From Eleusine coracana subsp. coracana (lineage: Eukaryota; Streptophyta; Magnoliopsida; Poales; Poaceae): 64,000 nucleotides of DNA. The number at the start of each line of letters is the position of its first letter. Position 1 is the stretch's first letter. The notes under the pieces are model-generated. The model was not told the origin of the DNA. It was given only the letters and a program-made list of their open reading frames with translations, and ran no database searches. The position numbers and the translations under genes are program-made. The stretch is from the NCBI GenBank assembly GCA_032690845.1, contig CM064427.1:15883501-15947500 (forward strand). Reading direction: 5' to 3'. Below, piece by piece: positions 1 to 13,002 of this stretch.

Positions 1-780
1 ATCCCTAGTTCCTTATCATTGTGTTGGACAATAATGATTCATGGACTAGCACATGTATTGGTTGATGATCATGTTTCACAGATCATTGATATGGAGATAT
101 CAAATCAATAATGTGGACACATGTTGTAGTGTTGGACTGACCCACTAATAGACTTTGTTGAGATGTTATTGTTGTGCCATCAGTTGTTGTCTTGTATGAT
201 GTACCTTTGGGATCCTTAGACCTGAGATTGTCATTGATTCCCAGAATGTGTAATAGCATATTTAGGGATTACCAAACGCTATTCCATAACTGGATAGTTA
301 TAAAGGTAATTTTCGGGTATGCTATGAAACATGTCGTGGGGTGTGAGCGGTCAAGATGGAATTTGCCCCTCCTAATAACAGGAGAGATATCTCTGGGCCT
401 CTCGAGTTAGATGGATTTGGAAGTGCATGGCCATGCCAATGTGATTAAAAGTTAATCATAATGACTAAAAGTTAGTCATGATAAATCCACTAGACGTTCG
501 AGTGAATGGTCGAGCTATTATAGGGATGGCATGTATCTCGCCTTAAGCTTGACTGATATCATGAGGCAAAGAGATCGCTGACTGCGTATGTCAAAGGTTC
601 AGTCGATATGATCTTTATGTGTACACGAGAATCAGTATGTGCTGCTAGGTGCCGCTATTGATTTATGATTTGAAAAATGGTTTTCACATCATTGTTGTAC
701 ATGTGAACCTAACGGATCACACACTTAACGGGTTGGAACATCGCTTGCCTATATGATTGTCTCTAGTGCAAGTGGGAGAT
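1..780 (+). mobile_element. Copia-type LTR retrotransposon, 3' internal region (5' part outside window)
   Basis: The stretch ends in a purine-rich tract (agtgggaga, about 770-779) directly before an LTR, which is the position of a polypurine tract. No reverse transcriptase or integrase frame is left, so this is the non-coding DNA between pol and the 3' LTR. The rest of the element lies to the left of the window. Assignment to Copia rests on the LTR layout and tract, not on protein homology. Confidence 0.6.
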
Positions 781-1290
781 TATTGGAGGATATGCCCAAG
801 AGACAATACGGATTTGATCCATATATGAGGGTCATACGGATATTGATCCGTGAGGAATTAGTTCACTAATGGGCCAACTAGTCGGGGCCCATTAAAAGGG
901 TCTATTTAAGTGGAGGAGGGGCTTAAGGCGCAGGTGATTCCACCAGTTCTTAACCCTAGCCGTTGTGCTCCTCTTTCTCGCCCACAAAACCCTAACCGTG
1001 TTGCCGGTGCTAGCACGCCGCGCACGGTGCTCCAACCCCGTACGTGTGGATATCGCGAGGAGGCGCTGCTATTGCTGCGGTGCCGACGGCTAGACTAGAA
1101 GGAGACGATTGACGTGATCGACTACTTCCTCTACACCGACGCGCGACTAAGTTGGATCGAGCTGCTCCAATATTCGCTTCCGCTCCGCCTGCGCGTCTAG
1201 TGGTAACGATCCATGATCCTCTCTTGCAAGGTTTCCTGATTGAACGGTAGAAATTATTATATGCTATCGTAGCCTACCCGTTCCCCAACA
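781..1290 (+). mobile_element. 3' LTR of the Copia-type element
   Basis: The 510 bp block starts with tattggagga, a one-base variant of the usual TGTTGG start, and ends with ccccaaca, so the ends are short inverted repeats. It follows the polypurine tract at once and stops abruptly where P450 coding sequence starts at 1291. The first five bases after it, gtata, would be one arm of a target-site duplication. The other arm lies off the window. The element therefore sits inside a gene. Confidence 0.72.
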
Positions 1291-2166
1291 GTATATAGAC
1301 GGCTTGTTGAAGTATTTGGATTCTGTCATAAGTGAGCATAAGGAGGAAAGGTCACATGAGGAAGCCTACCAGGAAGACTTGATAGATGTCCTCCTGAGGA
1401 TCCAAAGCCAAGGTGCATCTCACCACCTTACTATGGGATCAATTAAAGGAGTCATATTTGTAAGTTCCTTAATTAAGTAATGTGGCTTTTATATTGAACC
1501 TAACAACATGTGTATTGTTTTCAGAAGTTTGATGGTTTAACTTCCTAAATGTAGGACCTTTTCGCAGCGGGTAGTGAAACGTCTTCAACAACGTTGCAAT
1601 GGGCCATGACAGAGCTTATGAGGAACCCGACAATGATGTCTCGTGCACAAGCTGAGGTAAGAGAAGCCTTCGAAAGGGATATGAAAGTCCATGAAGAGGG
1701 ATTGTGCAAATTAAGCTACCTGCAATGGGTTATCAAGGAGACCTTGAGGTTGCACATTCCTGGCTCATTCCTATTTCCAAAGGAGTGCCGAGAAACATGC
1801 AAGGTCTTAGGCTACGACGTTCCTCAGGGAACTATGTTGCTCGTGAATGCATGGGCGATCTCTAGGGACCCAGAATATTGGGATGAACCAGAAACTTTTA
1901 AGCCAGAAAGATTTGAGACCGACACCAGAGACTACAGAGGAAATGACTTTGAGTTCACACCCTTTGGAGCTGGACGACGTATTTGCCCTGGGATCTCGTT
2001 TGGGGTTGCTGTTGTGGAACTAGCTCTTGCAAACCTTCTATTTTACTTTGATTGGAGCCTCCCTGAAGGTATGAGTCCTAATGAACTGGACATGACAGAA
2101 TCTATGGGAATCACCCTGAGGAGGAAAAGGGATCTCTGGTTGAAAGCTACAATGCATTCAAAATAG
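1291..2166 (+). pseudogene. Cytochrome P450, CYP71 clan, C-terminal half, interrupted by an LTR element
   Basis: Two exons remain: 1291-1459 (frame from 1292, end of exon 1) and 1555-2166. They join in phase 0 across a GTAAGT...TAG intron and give about 259 residues of a protein normally near 500. Visible P450 hallmarks are the I-helix AGSETSSTT, the K-helix ETLR, the PERF motif and the haem loop FTPFGAGRRICPG with its cysteine ligand. The N-terminal membrane anchor and roughly the first 230 residues are missing, because the frame meets the LTR end at 1290. The remaining frame has no internal stop, so the insertion looks recent. Such enzymes are ER-bound monooxygenases of specialised metabolism; the substrate cannot be read. 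The 5' half may survive beyond the window. Confidence 0.88.
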
Positions 2167-4567
2167 TCTCATTATATAGTTATTTGAACAAATGAATTAA
2201 TTGACAGTAAGTTAAGTATATTCCTATACTTGTTTGTACTAAATAATCAGAAATTGAATAAGTCCAAACTGAGACTTCACATTCGTTGAATAGTGCCCAT
2301 AATGCTGATCCTCAAACTAATGTCTAGATCGAACATGGACCATAAGCCCTCAAACGGATCAAATGTATTAAATTAGCAACTATGTTTTGAGAAATTTGTT
2401 CCTAAACAGGCACCGGAAATAACTAGCAACACTAAAATGGAGTATATTATACTAAAATGGACCGTTCATTTAAGTAAGATCTAGATAAACTCTTACACGC
2501 CCTAGGATAGCTCGTCCATTATTACTATATTTATTTTCAGAAATAAAATTAGATTTATAGATTGTTTTGTTATTTGGTTGATAATAAATATTTGTTTGTT
2601 ATGTGTCAATCTAGTGCCGCACATGTACTTGCCATGAATTAATATGGGTCAAGATCAAAGATTTTTTTGTTAGTGATAATACGATCGTTGGCAATTAGTC
2701 AATAAAAAAATGTAACAATGTGTAAGAAAAAAGACGTTACATTACATGGCGTGAACATTGTTAGCATGCTTTAGGCAGTGTGATTCATGTGTAACTACAG
2801 TACAGAGTGACAGCGTGATTCCTCTTTTTTCTATTTTTAGCTGGGTAATATGTCTTAAAATTTTAATTATTGTTTAACACTTAGCTTAGTTTAATGATTT
2901 TTAATTTATAATACTTAGTGTTTTTGAAATTTTTCAAAATCAAATTGTTTCTTCGTTATTCATTGTACAACTATTAGAATCTTCATAAGTTTTACAGTCT
3001 TAAGTATTTTAAATGAGACTTAACTAGGCTTAATCGTTAAACTATAAAAAATCAGAAAAATAGAAAAAGGTTCTAGGTCCAGTCGCTAGTTGGTTAGACG
3101 ATAGGCCTTAATGGGCATACTTTTACCCCTTGTCACCCATTGGATGGGCGACATGGCGGTTTTTTTTTTTACAAATTCTGAAAATGACATGTTATATTAA
3201 TACTAATAATAAATAAATTTGATTATTGATAAAAAATCTTTTGTCGAACAGCTTGAGCTCGGCTCGTTGGACCTCACGAGATTCTAAGCAGGATCAAGCC
3301 TGGCTCGTTCTCTGCATCCGCAATGCATCGGTGCTTGAAGAAATCCAGAGGGAATATTCCCAATCAAGCACCGATGCCTCTACTGCAATGACCGATGTTT
3401 GAAGCAGAAACCTGGGCATCGATGCATGTACAAGCACCCATTGCCTAATCTTAAATTAATATTATTTTACCCAGCGGCGCTTTGGATGCTTGAGGGAAGA
3501 AGACGTAGGGGATTTTCTCCCACAAAGGAAACGGTGAGAGAAAGCATTTTTTTCTTTTACGGGCCCACATTTTATATAGGCATGATCGATGTCACGGCTA
3601 TAGGGAATTGGAGAAACCAAGCATCGAAACCACATGCAGATGAATTGACGGTTGAGGGCAGGCTGCTACCCAACTGTGGATGCTCTTATGAGTCAAGCTT
3701 GAATCAAGCTTTTGACGAGTCAAATACGAGTAGCTCGCGAGCCTCGAACATCGTTGACAGCCTTATGATTCAACAAGGATAAGAAAATATGAAATGAAGT
3801 GCATTTATATCTTGTCTGTATCAAGCTATATATACGCCTTACATTTCCTATAAGAATGCTCAGTTGCTCACTGAATAATAAAAGATCAATCTTTATGATA
3901 TACGGTACGAAGCTACTAAAATAGCAAAAGTACACATGAGAAATTCCTTGGATAATAATAATAACCATCGTACAGCGAACTTGACTCATGTCATAAAACG
4001 CAATTTATGCAAGCTCTTTCACTTGGTAGATCCGCATACACAAGCGCGTCCATCCAGTCAATATCCAGCACCTTCTGTTATCGTATTTAGCTCGACTGTG
4101 AATTTCTTTCTTTTGTTATAGTTTGTCTGTTTTCTTTTTTAGCAGCAGAAAGTGCAACAAAACTATGTGTCAGTTTGCTTGCATCTACTTTCCCTATCAT
4201 CACCTTGAACAGCTTTCATATCGGCGCTACAACTCCAACGCTTACACCATGTCATTCTGTAGTTACACATCGATGAGTAGAATCTAAGACTAGAATTGTG
4301 CATCGGCCTATCTACATGGCAAAACAGGACACAGGTCTACAGGTGTCGCCATGGCGCCATGCCACAATGACAGCAAGGCATTAGAACTTGGAAGCTCAAT
4401 AGGAAAATGGAGACCTGAGAGCACAAAGTGGCGTTGATGTCCATTTACTTCATCAGAAACCTGTGGTTGTGAAACCAGATACCTCAAAAAAGTAAAAATA
4501 AAATATAAAATAAACAGAGAGCTGCTCATTGATACAAACATGCAAAGCAAGCTAGTTTAAACACGAC
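2167..4567. other. Intergenic, AT-rich, no gene recognised
   Basis: This lies between the P450 remnant and the stop of the SLH-like gene. ORFs of 60-127 codons occur but show no family features or splice context. The one structured item is a hairpin at 3325-3377. The stretch 4308-4567 probably includes the 3' UTR of the minus-strand gene. Confidence 0.6.
3325..3377. repeat. Perfect 14-bp inverted repeat around a 12-bp palindrome
   Basis: Arms at 3325-3338 (gcatcggtgcttga) and 3364-3377 are exact reverse complements. The loop holds the palindrome gggaatattccc at 3350-3361. Related motifs such as gcatcgatgc recur within the next 50 bases, which suggests the end of a foldback or MITE-like element. 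No target-site duplication was identified. Confidence 0.5.
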
Positions 4568-7500
4568 TCAGTCCACAGGTATCCGCCATCTCCTTAGAGC
4601 CTTCTCGAGTGTTTCAGCTCGTTGATGGACATTTGCTGCTTCCTCGTCTACCCAAGACCTGGCACACAAGCCAATGTTTAGAGCAGCAATGAAAGAGATT
4701 TCTTTCGTTTTACTCGAATGGTATTAGCCTATTAGGCATCGCTTAAGTCAGTTTGAAGTTTTCAATTCGTCCATAAGTGGCTTCCATAGCTAGGCAGAAA
4801 TACAACCACCATAACAAAAACCTTTTAGTCCCAAGCAAGTCCAGGTAAGCTAGAGATGAAACCCGACGGAGCCATAAGCCCATAACACATGGATAAAGAG
4901 AAAAGGAAAAAAAAAAAGAGGAAGGAAAAAGAAAAAAAAAGTGGGCGTAAAAAGGTGATAAAAACCAAACAAAAAAAGGTAAAAAAAGGGGGAAAAAATC
5001 AAGGCTCTGGTATGTGAGTTGCTAGCTTCCACCTACAAGTGCTTCTGTTTCAGTCTAATACCTATAATTTACACATAGTTTTCATATGCTCCCTGACAAC
5101 TATGATGGCCAACACAACTCTTAGCAAGCATTCAATACAACTTCAAATAGTTGACCGTAATTGGTACATATGATTTTGTTTAATCACATATATCACAATC
5201 TTTGAGCATTTTTCCTTCCACGTTGCTCATGATGTCTCATAGCATCCTGGTTTGATTTTCTCGTCTTTGATGGTAATTAGACAAATTTTGGTGATTTTAT
5301 ATTCACATAAATGGGAATTACTCTAAGGTAAAGCATTCTGAGCTATGTTGGAAGCCAAATAAGAGTCATATTAGGTCATTAGCCAGTCAGTTGCAAAGTT
5401 GTCAGAGGACATATGAAAAGTACTATGTGTCAGACTGAAACAAAAGCACTTGCACGTGTTAGACTAAGATGCAAGTAGGTATTTGCAAATTTCCTTCTTT
5501 TAATCTCATCTTTTAACTTATGAAGTTTTGAAAACAATGTAAACATTGGGAACCATCTAATCTAACAGAATAAATAGCCAAAGTGCCAAACAGGCAAAGA
5601 CTGGCTTTCCACCATAGTGTCTTTCAAAATGCAGCCAAAACAAATTATGCCAAATGCCCCGATACATTTGGCATGTCCACTGTGGCCCAGTATAGCCATG
5701 TCATAGGTGTTACTTAATATTTTCAACATGCAAAAATAAGCAATAACCAAGAGGAAAAGGTTCTTTTTATTTGATGTCCTGCATAAAACGTATATGGTTG
5801 GATTCATCTTCGAGCGCTTTTAAGGAAGTCTGATTTTGTAACTACGTTGTAAAAGTAGCAGTAGAAGTTGCATCTTGGAGACCATCAAAAGTCAAAAATG
5901 TCAAATAAAAGACTGGAGGGAGCACAAAGAACAGACCTTAGCATTGTAAGAGCTTCCTTTTCGGCTTCAAGAGATGATTTAGCTTCATTTACAGCTTGAT
6001 GCTTGCTGATCACGTCAGACAATAAGTTTTCTAAAGTTTGTTGATCCTCCATGACCTCTGAACTCTCAGTTGCTAGTCTATCATACATGCCATCAATTTC
6101 TGACCTTAAATCTATAAGTTCCTGACTCTGACGGTCTAAAGCTGCTCTTTCCTTCAACAAGTCCGCTAGTTCCTTTTCTCTATTGGTCTTCTCACTCGCA
6201 AGCTCATGTAAGGCATCTTGAAGATCATGGTTGGCTTCAGAAGCACGTTCTTGCTCATTTCTCATCTTCTCCTCCCAATATTTTGGTATATCTCCTCTAT
6301 TAATTAACTCTTCCATTATTTCAGCTATAGCAGAAAGATGAGCTTGATTCTCTACTTCCAGTCTGTTTAATTCATTGCGAATTGCATCCTCCATTCGACC
6401 ACTGGCCAGTGCAGCAGCTGCTTGTGCTTTTGTTACAGGTTTTTGTGGTTGAAGGCGTCTAGTGTTTCCTACAAGATCACATGATTGTAACGAAAATTAC
6501 GTACGCTGAAACAGAGCTGATCTGCGCACATACCAATTGGTATTACCATGACTAGAGTGTAGAGTTCAAATTACCAAGCTCTCAGAACAGAGGTAATAAT
6601 ATAAAGAAAAATAAATCCAATAGTAACAGCTAAGTTCATACATTTTGAAGCTGTTCCATTCAAAAAAAAAAAAGAGATTAACTAAAACTAAAACAAATTG
6701 CTAGCACGGTGCCCTCAAGTATCATGCAGAAAAGAAGTAAAACTAGCATTTACATATAAGGCAATCACCTGAACATAGAGGCCTAACTCCACACAGCAAA
6801 AAATGATAATATATACTTAAAGAAGTTTCCAGTAGTACAAGAAAATAAGAAGAGACAAGATGTCAAGCTTTATATAAAACGGAACCGAGTAAGTGAAATA
6901 TGCCACCAACATATAGCACAAGTTTTCCCCATCAATTCAATGATCAAAATGCTAAAAAGAATGAGGTTTTCATTAGCCAATGTTTCTATTGCATGCTAGT
7001 TCTCTCATATAAACCAAGGGCCTTGCAAGAAACTGAAGAGAGAGAATAACAAATAATAACAGATCATACCAAAAACCCTGCTCACAATGCTGTTTTCTCC
7101 AGCCATCAACTCTGTGAGCATGGATGCAGACACGTCTGGGCAAGCACTCAAATCCAAAATGTGAACATTTCCACTCAGCATCTGGACTGTAACCAGAGTC
7201 AGGATTTACAAAAATAATAAACAGAAGCATCTAACTGAGAAGTCAGAGCACAAAATAAGTAGATAAAAAGATATGTGTACCTTTTCATCTATTTCTAATA
7301 CAGATGCATGCTCGACAACCACTTTCCAGTTCACAAGATCGAAGCGAGAGAGGTAACTACCAGTCAACCACAGCAAACATTAAATTTTAAACATTTAGTT
7401 ATCAAATACAGGGAAAAAAACATTTTCACATGTTCAGCTAGTACCTATCAGGCAAGAAGTTGGAATTTCCACTGCAACTAGAAGATCCACTTGTCGATGT

Positions 7501-10448
7501 TCCAATGGAGTTTGACAACTTACTAGGTACAATACCAGATTCTCCTAAAGCTTTGCGCCACCAATACACAAAATCAGAGTTTTCAATGTCAGTGTCATGA
7601 AATGCTTGGGAAGCTACTCCTAGCCCAAATAGAAGTCTATTACCACATCACGCAGTTCTAATATGATACTTTGAATAGCAATATTAGTGAAAATATATGA
7701 TGACAAGTAGAAAGAGTAATATTATGAGAGTTATTTCATGGCAGATCTGGTAACATCAATCTAATATTCAATCCACATGAGTTATACTCATCCCTGTTTG
7801 AATACACGAGACATATTCCATATCATTAGGATATGGTTTTAACCAACAATTACCCGTAATATAATCTTTGTGATACAAACCCTGATGTCATTATTTCATA
7901 TTCTAAAATATTATTTAAAACTATAATTTTGTATCACAAAAATAGCATATTAATAGGGTAATTGTTGGTCAAAGGACAAGCTAAAATACGCCTACTTTTC
8001 TCGATACAGGGCGTGGATATGTATGGTCAAGGTTAAAAAGGTTTTATCAAATAGTTGTATATGAATTTATATTTGGGATCATAGGTAGCAGCATTCAAGG
8101 AAAAACTAAAGGAAATGCATAATCTTGGCAAAATCATCACTATATGTTACATTGGCAAAGCTGCAAAGGTACAACAGACTGACCACGTAACGAATCTCGT
8201 CCCTAAGAGAGACTGGACTATCATTCAACAGGAAGAGGAACTTACATTGGATATACAAGAAATCTGGGTCGTCACTATTTACATCGTCAAAGGCAGTTTG
8301 GCCACAACAAGCAATTAGATTACTAGGAATGATCCTTTGCATCCTCTTCCTACAAAATGCAAAATGTAACAAGCAATAATAAAATGTCTTGAGTACCTTT
8401 TTTTTTTCAACTATCTTGCCTCGTACCTCTCAAACTTTGAGCATAACTTAACAAACCATCTTGCGAATTCCCTCCGAGTACAAAAGTCACTGGAGCTAGC
8501 ATCATTGTCAATTATCTAAGCACAAGCACAATAAATGACAAAAAATAAAATTAGAATATTTTACTATGAACAAAGTTGCTTCAAAAAGATTTTTCTTTTA
8601 CAAGAAATAGGAAAAGAATATTCATCATGAAAAGCATGTACTAAGCAACATAACCACTTAAATAATCATACAAAGTAACAGATACAAACCCCTTTTAAGA
8701 TAGCTTTAACTAGGGGTACCATGGCACATGCCAGTTTAGTTCTATGAAATAAAGAGTAAGACGATGCAAACAAAATACTGTTCAAATAAGATGTCTAAAT
8801 AGAAGGAACATCTACAGATACATAAAAGAATTATTTTCCACATCAAACATATGATGTTGGAGTTATATTTAGGTGCAATGACATAGAGAAGGTAACATGA
8901 GAAAAAAAATATGTAGCAGCGGTCAGGAATAATACAAATTATAAGAACATGTGTTCCAAAAAGTATTAAGACTGTACATGTTAATTTCACATGGCAATCA
9001 AGCAAATACACGACCATGTAGTTATGCTACATGGACCAGTATAAGAAAACATAACAAAGAAAATACAAATGTAAGGGAGAAGGGGCTTATCTATAAATCC
9101 ATTCATAATGAAACAGGTCGGGAAAAGGTAGTACGATACTCAAGATTCAGATATTTCAACTAGCTAAATCATGGTTGGACACAGTTGAAATTTCGATAGT
9201 ACCTGTAGCCTCTTCAAAATTGAAAAAGCCTCCTCATGTACAGGATCTACAGGAACGCTAAACAAAACATGAGTGCCACCATTGAATCTGTCACTTTGCA
9301 TTGACTCGTCAGTTGCTGCCTCAACTTTCTCATCCGGTATTGTGCTGGAAGCTTCATTTTCATCTGATTCTTTCTCACCGGAATCCTCCTTGGGTGTCTC
9401 TTGTGGCTCCAATTTTGACATTTTCTCTTGAACATAATGTATTGGTGAGTCGATGAGCTGCTGCAGACCTGAAAATCATCATCATTCCACTTCTTTTTAT
9501 TCTTTCATACGTAAAAGGTCAGGCAACTGTGTGCTCAAGATTGATTCTGTGAACTCAACAATCAAAATGCAAATTCACAAGGAAAAAATAACATCAACGA
9601 TCATAAGAAAACAAAAATAAAAAACATAAGCCATCAAGCCAATTGAGTAATAGATTGAATGTTTTAAAAATTATAGTTCTGAATTGAACGAACTAATAGG
9701 ATTGAGTGGTTTTGCTAAAAACTATATCAGAACTTTATTACTATATGAATTTCATGTCCCGTTGATTTTGTTTCTCAAGACAGCACAAGGGGGATGCAAG
9801 CCCACATACACCCGGTTTCAGCCTAAGCACCAAGCATTACCCACTTTGGATAATGCTTGGTTCTTAGACTGGCTGTCAATGTCATATATAGCATCACATC
9901 CCAGGGATTCTATCACACATCTCCCTTGTTACATTCAGCAAAAACATAATAAAAGACAAACAAGCCCACGAGCTGAGCAACAATCTGAAGCTGGCGTTTG
10001 AGGACAGATGAAAAAAACAGGAAATATTAAACGGTGGACTCTAAACTTGTCATCAACTCACATTTTCTGGAGGATGGGTAGTACCATGCGAGCCCAGCAA
10101 CGCCGATCGCCACAGACGCTCCCAGCCCGACCACGATAGCTCTACCAATCCCTGAAATCAACAATCCCCGCAATGAGAACAAAGATCCGCCGGCCAAAGG
10201 TGAGACCTTTAGCCACCAATCCATCAGAAAAAGTTCGATTTACCAGTCCTCCCCTTCCGCTCCACCGGCGGTTCGGGAAGCCACCATCCGCCGACCCCAT
10301 CGTCCTGGTCGCTGCCAGCCGGTGCCCAGCTGGCGGCCACCTTTGCAACCGCGCGGCGGCGGAGGGGAGGCCGCGGGCGGGGGAGGAGCGGGGCGCCGTG
10401 CCCCAGCGGCGGCGGCGAGAGGCGGAGCGTGTAGGGGGCGACGGCCAT
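4568..10448 (-). CDS. SLH-like, chloroplast-targeted, membrane-anchored coiled-coil protein (574 aa, 10 exons)
   Basis: Exons on the minus strand: 10448-10244, 10151-10062, 9468-9203, 8515-8427, 8349-8246, 7604-7445, 7356-7281, 7181-7070, 6468-5937, 4658-4568. All junctions are GT..AG and the phases close to 575 codons including TGA. Order of parts: an Arg/Pro/Ala-rich transit peptide with a WW pair near residue 53, one membrane segment (about 72-93), an acidic linker, S-layer-homology-like segments (including CTRREFARW, AFDDVNSDDPDF and LSRFDLVNWK), a conserved PVTKAQAAAALASG segment, then a coiled coil of about 180 residues ending in RRW. The order and motifs match plant proteins annotated as SLH-domain, such as Arabidopsis At3g25680 and At5g23890. 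The role is unknown; a structural or tethering job at a plastid membrane is inference. The weakest point is the exon 6 acceptor at 7604: the nearest upstream alternative would create a TGA across the junction. Confidence 0.87.
7793..8018. mobile_element. Stowaway-like MITE in intron 5 of the SLH-like gene
   Basis: The two halves are long imperfect inverted repeats. Both carry, in inverted order, ccctgt near the tip, then ccaacaattaccc, then tgtgatacaaa. The element is about 225 bp, has no ORF and lies between exons 5 and 6, away from the splice sites. A TA duplication is likely but the exact tips are uncertain. Confidence 0.65.
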
Positions 10449-13002
10449 GGCGCGGAGGGATCCGGGGGCCGCTAGGGTTTAGGTACTCCGTTGGCTCATC
10501 GGACCCTGTTCATTTTGGGGTTGGGCGCATCACACACACCAAACAAAACTGTTCTTTTTTTTTTTTCGAACAATGAAAACAAACCTGGAGCTGAGGACAT
10601 GTTTCTTACCTGGTTTCGTGTTTCCACTCCAACCGGACACAATGCAGTGCCGCAAGAGATTTCACGGGCGATTCTGCAAAACTTGGAGGCTGCGTCTCCC
10701 CTGCTCTCTCCCTCACCCTTGTGCCCATCTGTGTCTCGGTCCACATGGAGCAATCCGCATCGTTTGCTCCGCTCCAAGATGGTCCCATCAAGCGCTCGAC
10801 GCCACCCCAAGGATAACAGAACCGTCCACTCAGCTCGCTCTCGTGACAGATGCTCTCGCCTGCTGATTCGGCGGTCACGCTGTTATCTCATATCATATCG
10901 TATTGCAGCTCGCCGTTTTGTGTGGGTGAGGCCGGAGCTCCACTGGCCATTTTGCACCTGCTGATTCCTGACCTTGCTGGTTTGGTTGCGGCTGTGACTT
11001 GTGATATAGACGAGGGTAACGGCATCACTTGACGTGGCTGAGTGTGGCGGTGGACATTTTCTTTCCTACCAATTTTTAGTCCTGCCGTGTCAAAAAATAA
11101 CGTCCTGCTGGTTGTAGGATGAGCTTAAGACAACAAATCATAACAGAATGACTTTAAACAACAGATCATATCATTGTACTATACCTTCGTGACAAAAAAA
11201 AACTATCATTTATTAAGGCAAATTGAAATGACGCCTTAAGAAAACTACTTATTAATGTCATTCGGGCATTCAATTTTGAACACTTGGGGACGTCGAATCT
11301 TGTATGCGCTAAACCCATCAATACAAACATGTCGTCTATTTGTAAAACAACAAAAAATGATTTTTTTTACTCGGTCAAAATATCTTAATTGTCTTTGATT
11401 AAGTCCAATAAGAATCAACTTAAGTTTATAATTGCATATAGTTTCTATATATCAAATCATGAAATTTAAAGAATAGATTGACTAATTGTGCATCTAACTA
11501 TAAAACTAGGTATTGTCCCTCTACTTGGCTTCTTTAGTGGTTTTAATGGTTTTGTTGCGCTAGCGAGTGTTACTTTTCCATAGCCCAGGATAAAAAAAAA
11601 AAATAGGGTGCAACGTGCAAACCCAAATAATAGAGTCTCTCTTTTGGATTCGAGCAAAAACAAAAAAGGAACAATCTATACACAAACTAAGAGCCTTAAG
11701 CATCGGCTGAAGTGACATATCTCTGGAACAAAACATGGATAGCTTTTCTTAAGTATATATCCTCACCCGCTATTATTTTTAGGTACGTACCTTTTTTAAT
11801 AATTTCACAAAACTATAGGTAGTTTGGTAAAATTATCAGAAAACCATGTATTTAAGGAGCTGTATTACAAAACTACATGTTTTGTGCAACCTTATCATAA
11901 AACTAAAAAAAAAGTTATATTCCAAAGCCATCCAATCTTGTATTTTGTGTAACATTTATCACAAAACTACAGATTTGATGTGTCTGTATCATAAAACTAC
12001 ATATTTAAATTGTGTATAATCTATAGCTATGTTTTACATTCCTTACAAAATCAGTAATTTTGTGATACATTGTTCTAAATATGTAGTTTTGTGAAACAAT
12101 ATTGTATAAAATGTATAGTTTTATGATAAAACTCCTAAATTGGTAGTTTTATGATAGTTTTTCTAAATCCTCTATAGTTTTTTGAAAATTCTAAGAATAT
12201 TTGCCGAACTACCTGTATTTTTGTGATATAGTATTTTGGATTCTCAGAACAAATCAGAATATAGTAGGAATCACGTTACAAGGTATTTTTTAAAATTGCT
12301 TTCATGTGATACTGAAGCCCGAGGCTTGCTCTGCATTGGATTTTAGTCCGAAGTAGCAATATATGCACACACCTACAAGGAGTGTATGAACGCTCCCGTT
12401 GCAGTGCTTCTGATTCAACGTCATGTTTTAGCACATATGATCCATCGTACGTGAAGGGCCATGTTCATAGCCTCCCGACCGTCTTGTATGGACTAATCGG
12501 CCAGCAAAAATTCTCTATAACTTCGAAAAGGAAATTGATACAACCAGTATAATGTGTGGTGAATTGTTTGGTCCATCTAGACTTTCATGATTACTGACGA
12601 GATGGAGGGAAAAAAAGAATTCTAGTTTATAATTCTGCTTCTCATATTCCTTCAACTCAATTTGCACTAATGCCTTCTGTAAAGCTTGTAGAATTTTACT
12701 TGAGTTACAATCAAACCTTTAAAATAAGAATATTGATACTATTAACAATAGTAACATGAAGGGTTTAACAAATAAGACGCAACAAGGCCAGCTTTAACCA
12801 GGGATACACAAGACAGAAATACAACGCAACAACTACTATTTTCATCTCTCTAAAAGTTGTTATACAATATTTAACTAGTACACACATTGCTCATTCTACA
12901 ATCCATACACACAAGTTTTGATTCCCAAAGAGATCGCCCATGAATCGAGCAGAAAAACAGATTCCATGATGGAAGTCATTAGTGGCTAATTTTGGAAGAA
13001 AA
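10449..13002. other. Intergenic, upstream of the SLH-like gene and downstream of BPG2
   Basis: 10449-10500 is the 5' leader of the minus-strand gene. 10550-11030 is moderately GC-rich with overlapping ORFs on both strands that show no family features. 11100-12900 is AT-rich and holds the foldback repeat at 11815-12205. I see no gene here. 12890-13002 probably belongs to the BPG2 3' UTR. Confidence 0.55.
11815..12205. repeat. Large degenerate foldback built from acaaaactaca / tgtagttttgt units
   Basis: The left half repeats variants of acaaaactaca at irregular spacing (11806, 11870, 11955, 11993). The right half holds the reverse complement, tagttttgtg or tagttttatga (12080, 12115, 12140, 12170). 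The whole can fold into a long imperfect hairpin with no coding content. This is typical of a foldback transposon or an old MITE, but no ends or duplication can be fixed. Confidence 0.5.

Noticed and set aside
10173..11032. Overlapping ORFs on both strands upstream of the SLH-like gene
   Set aside because: Apart from exon 1 (10244-10448, minus) none has homology, a credible start context or splice support.
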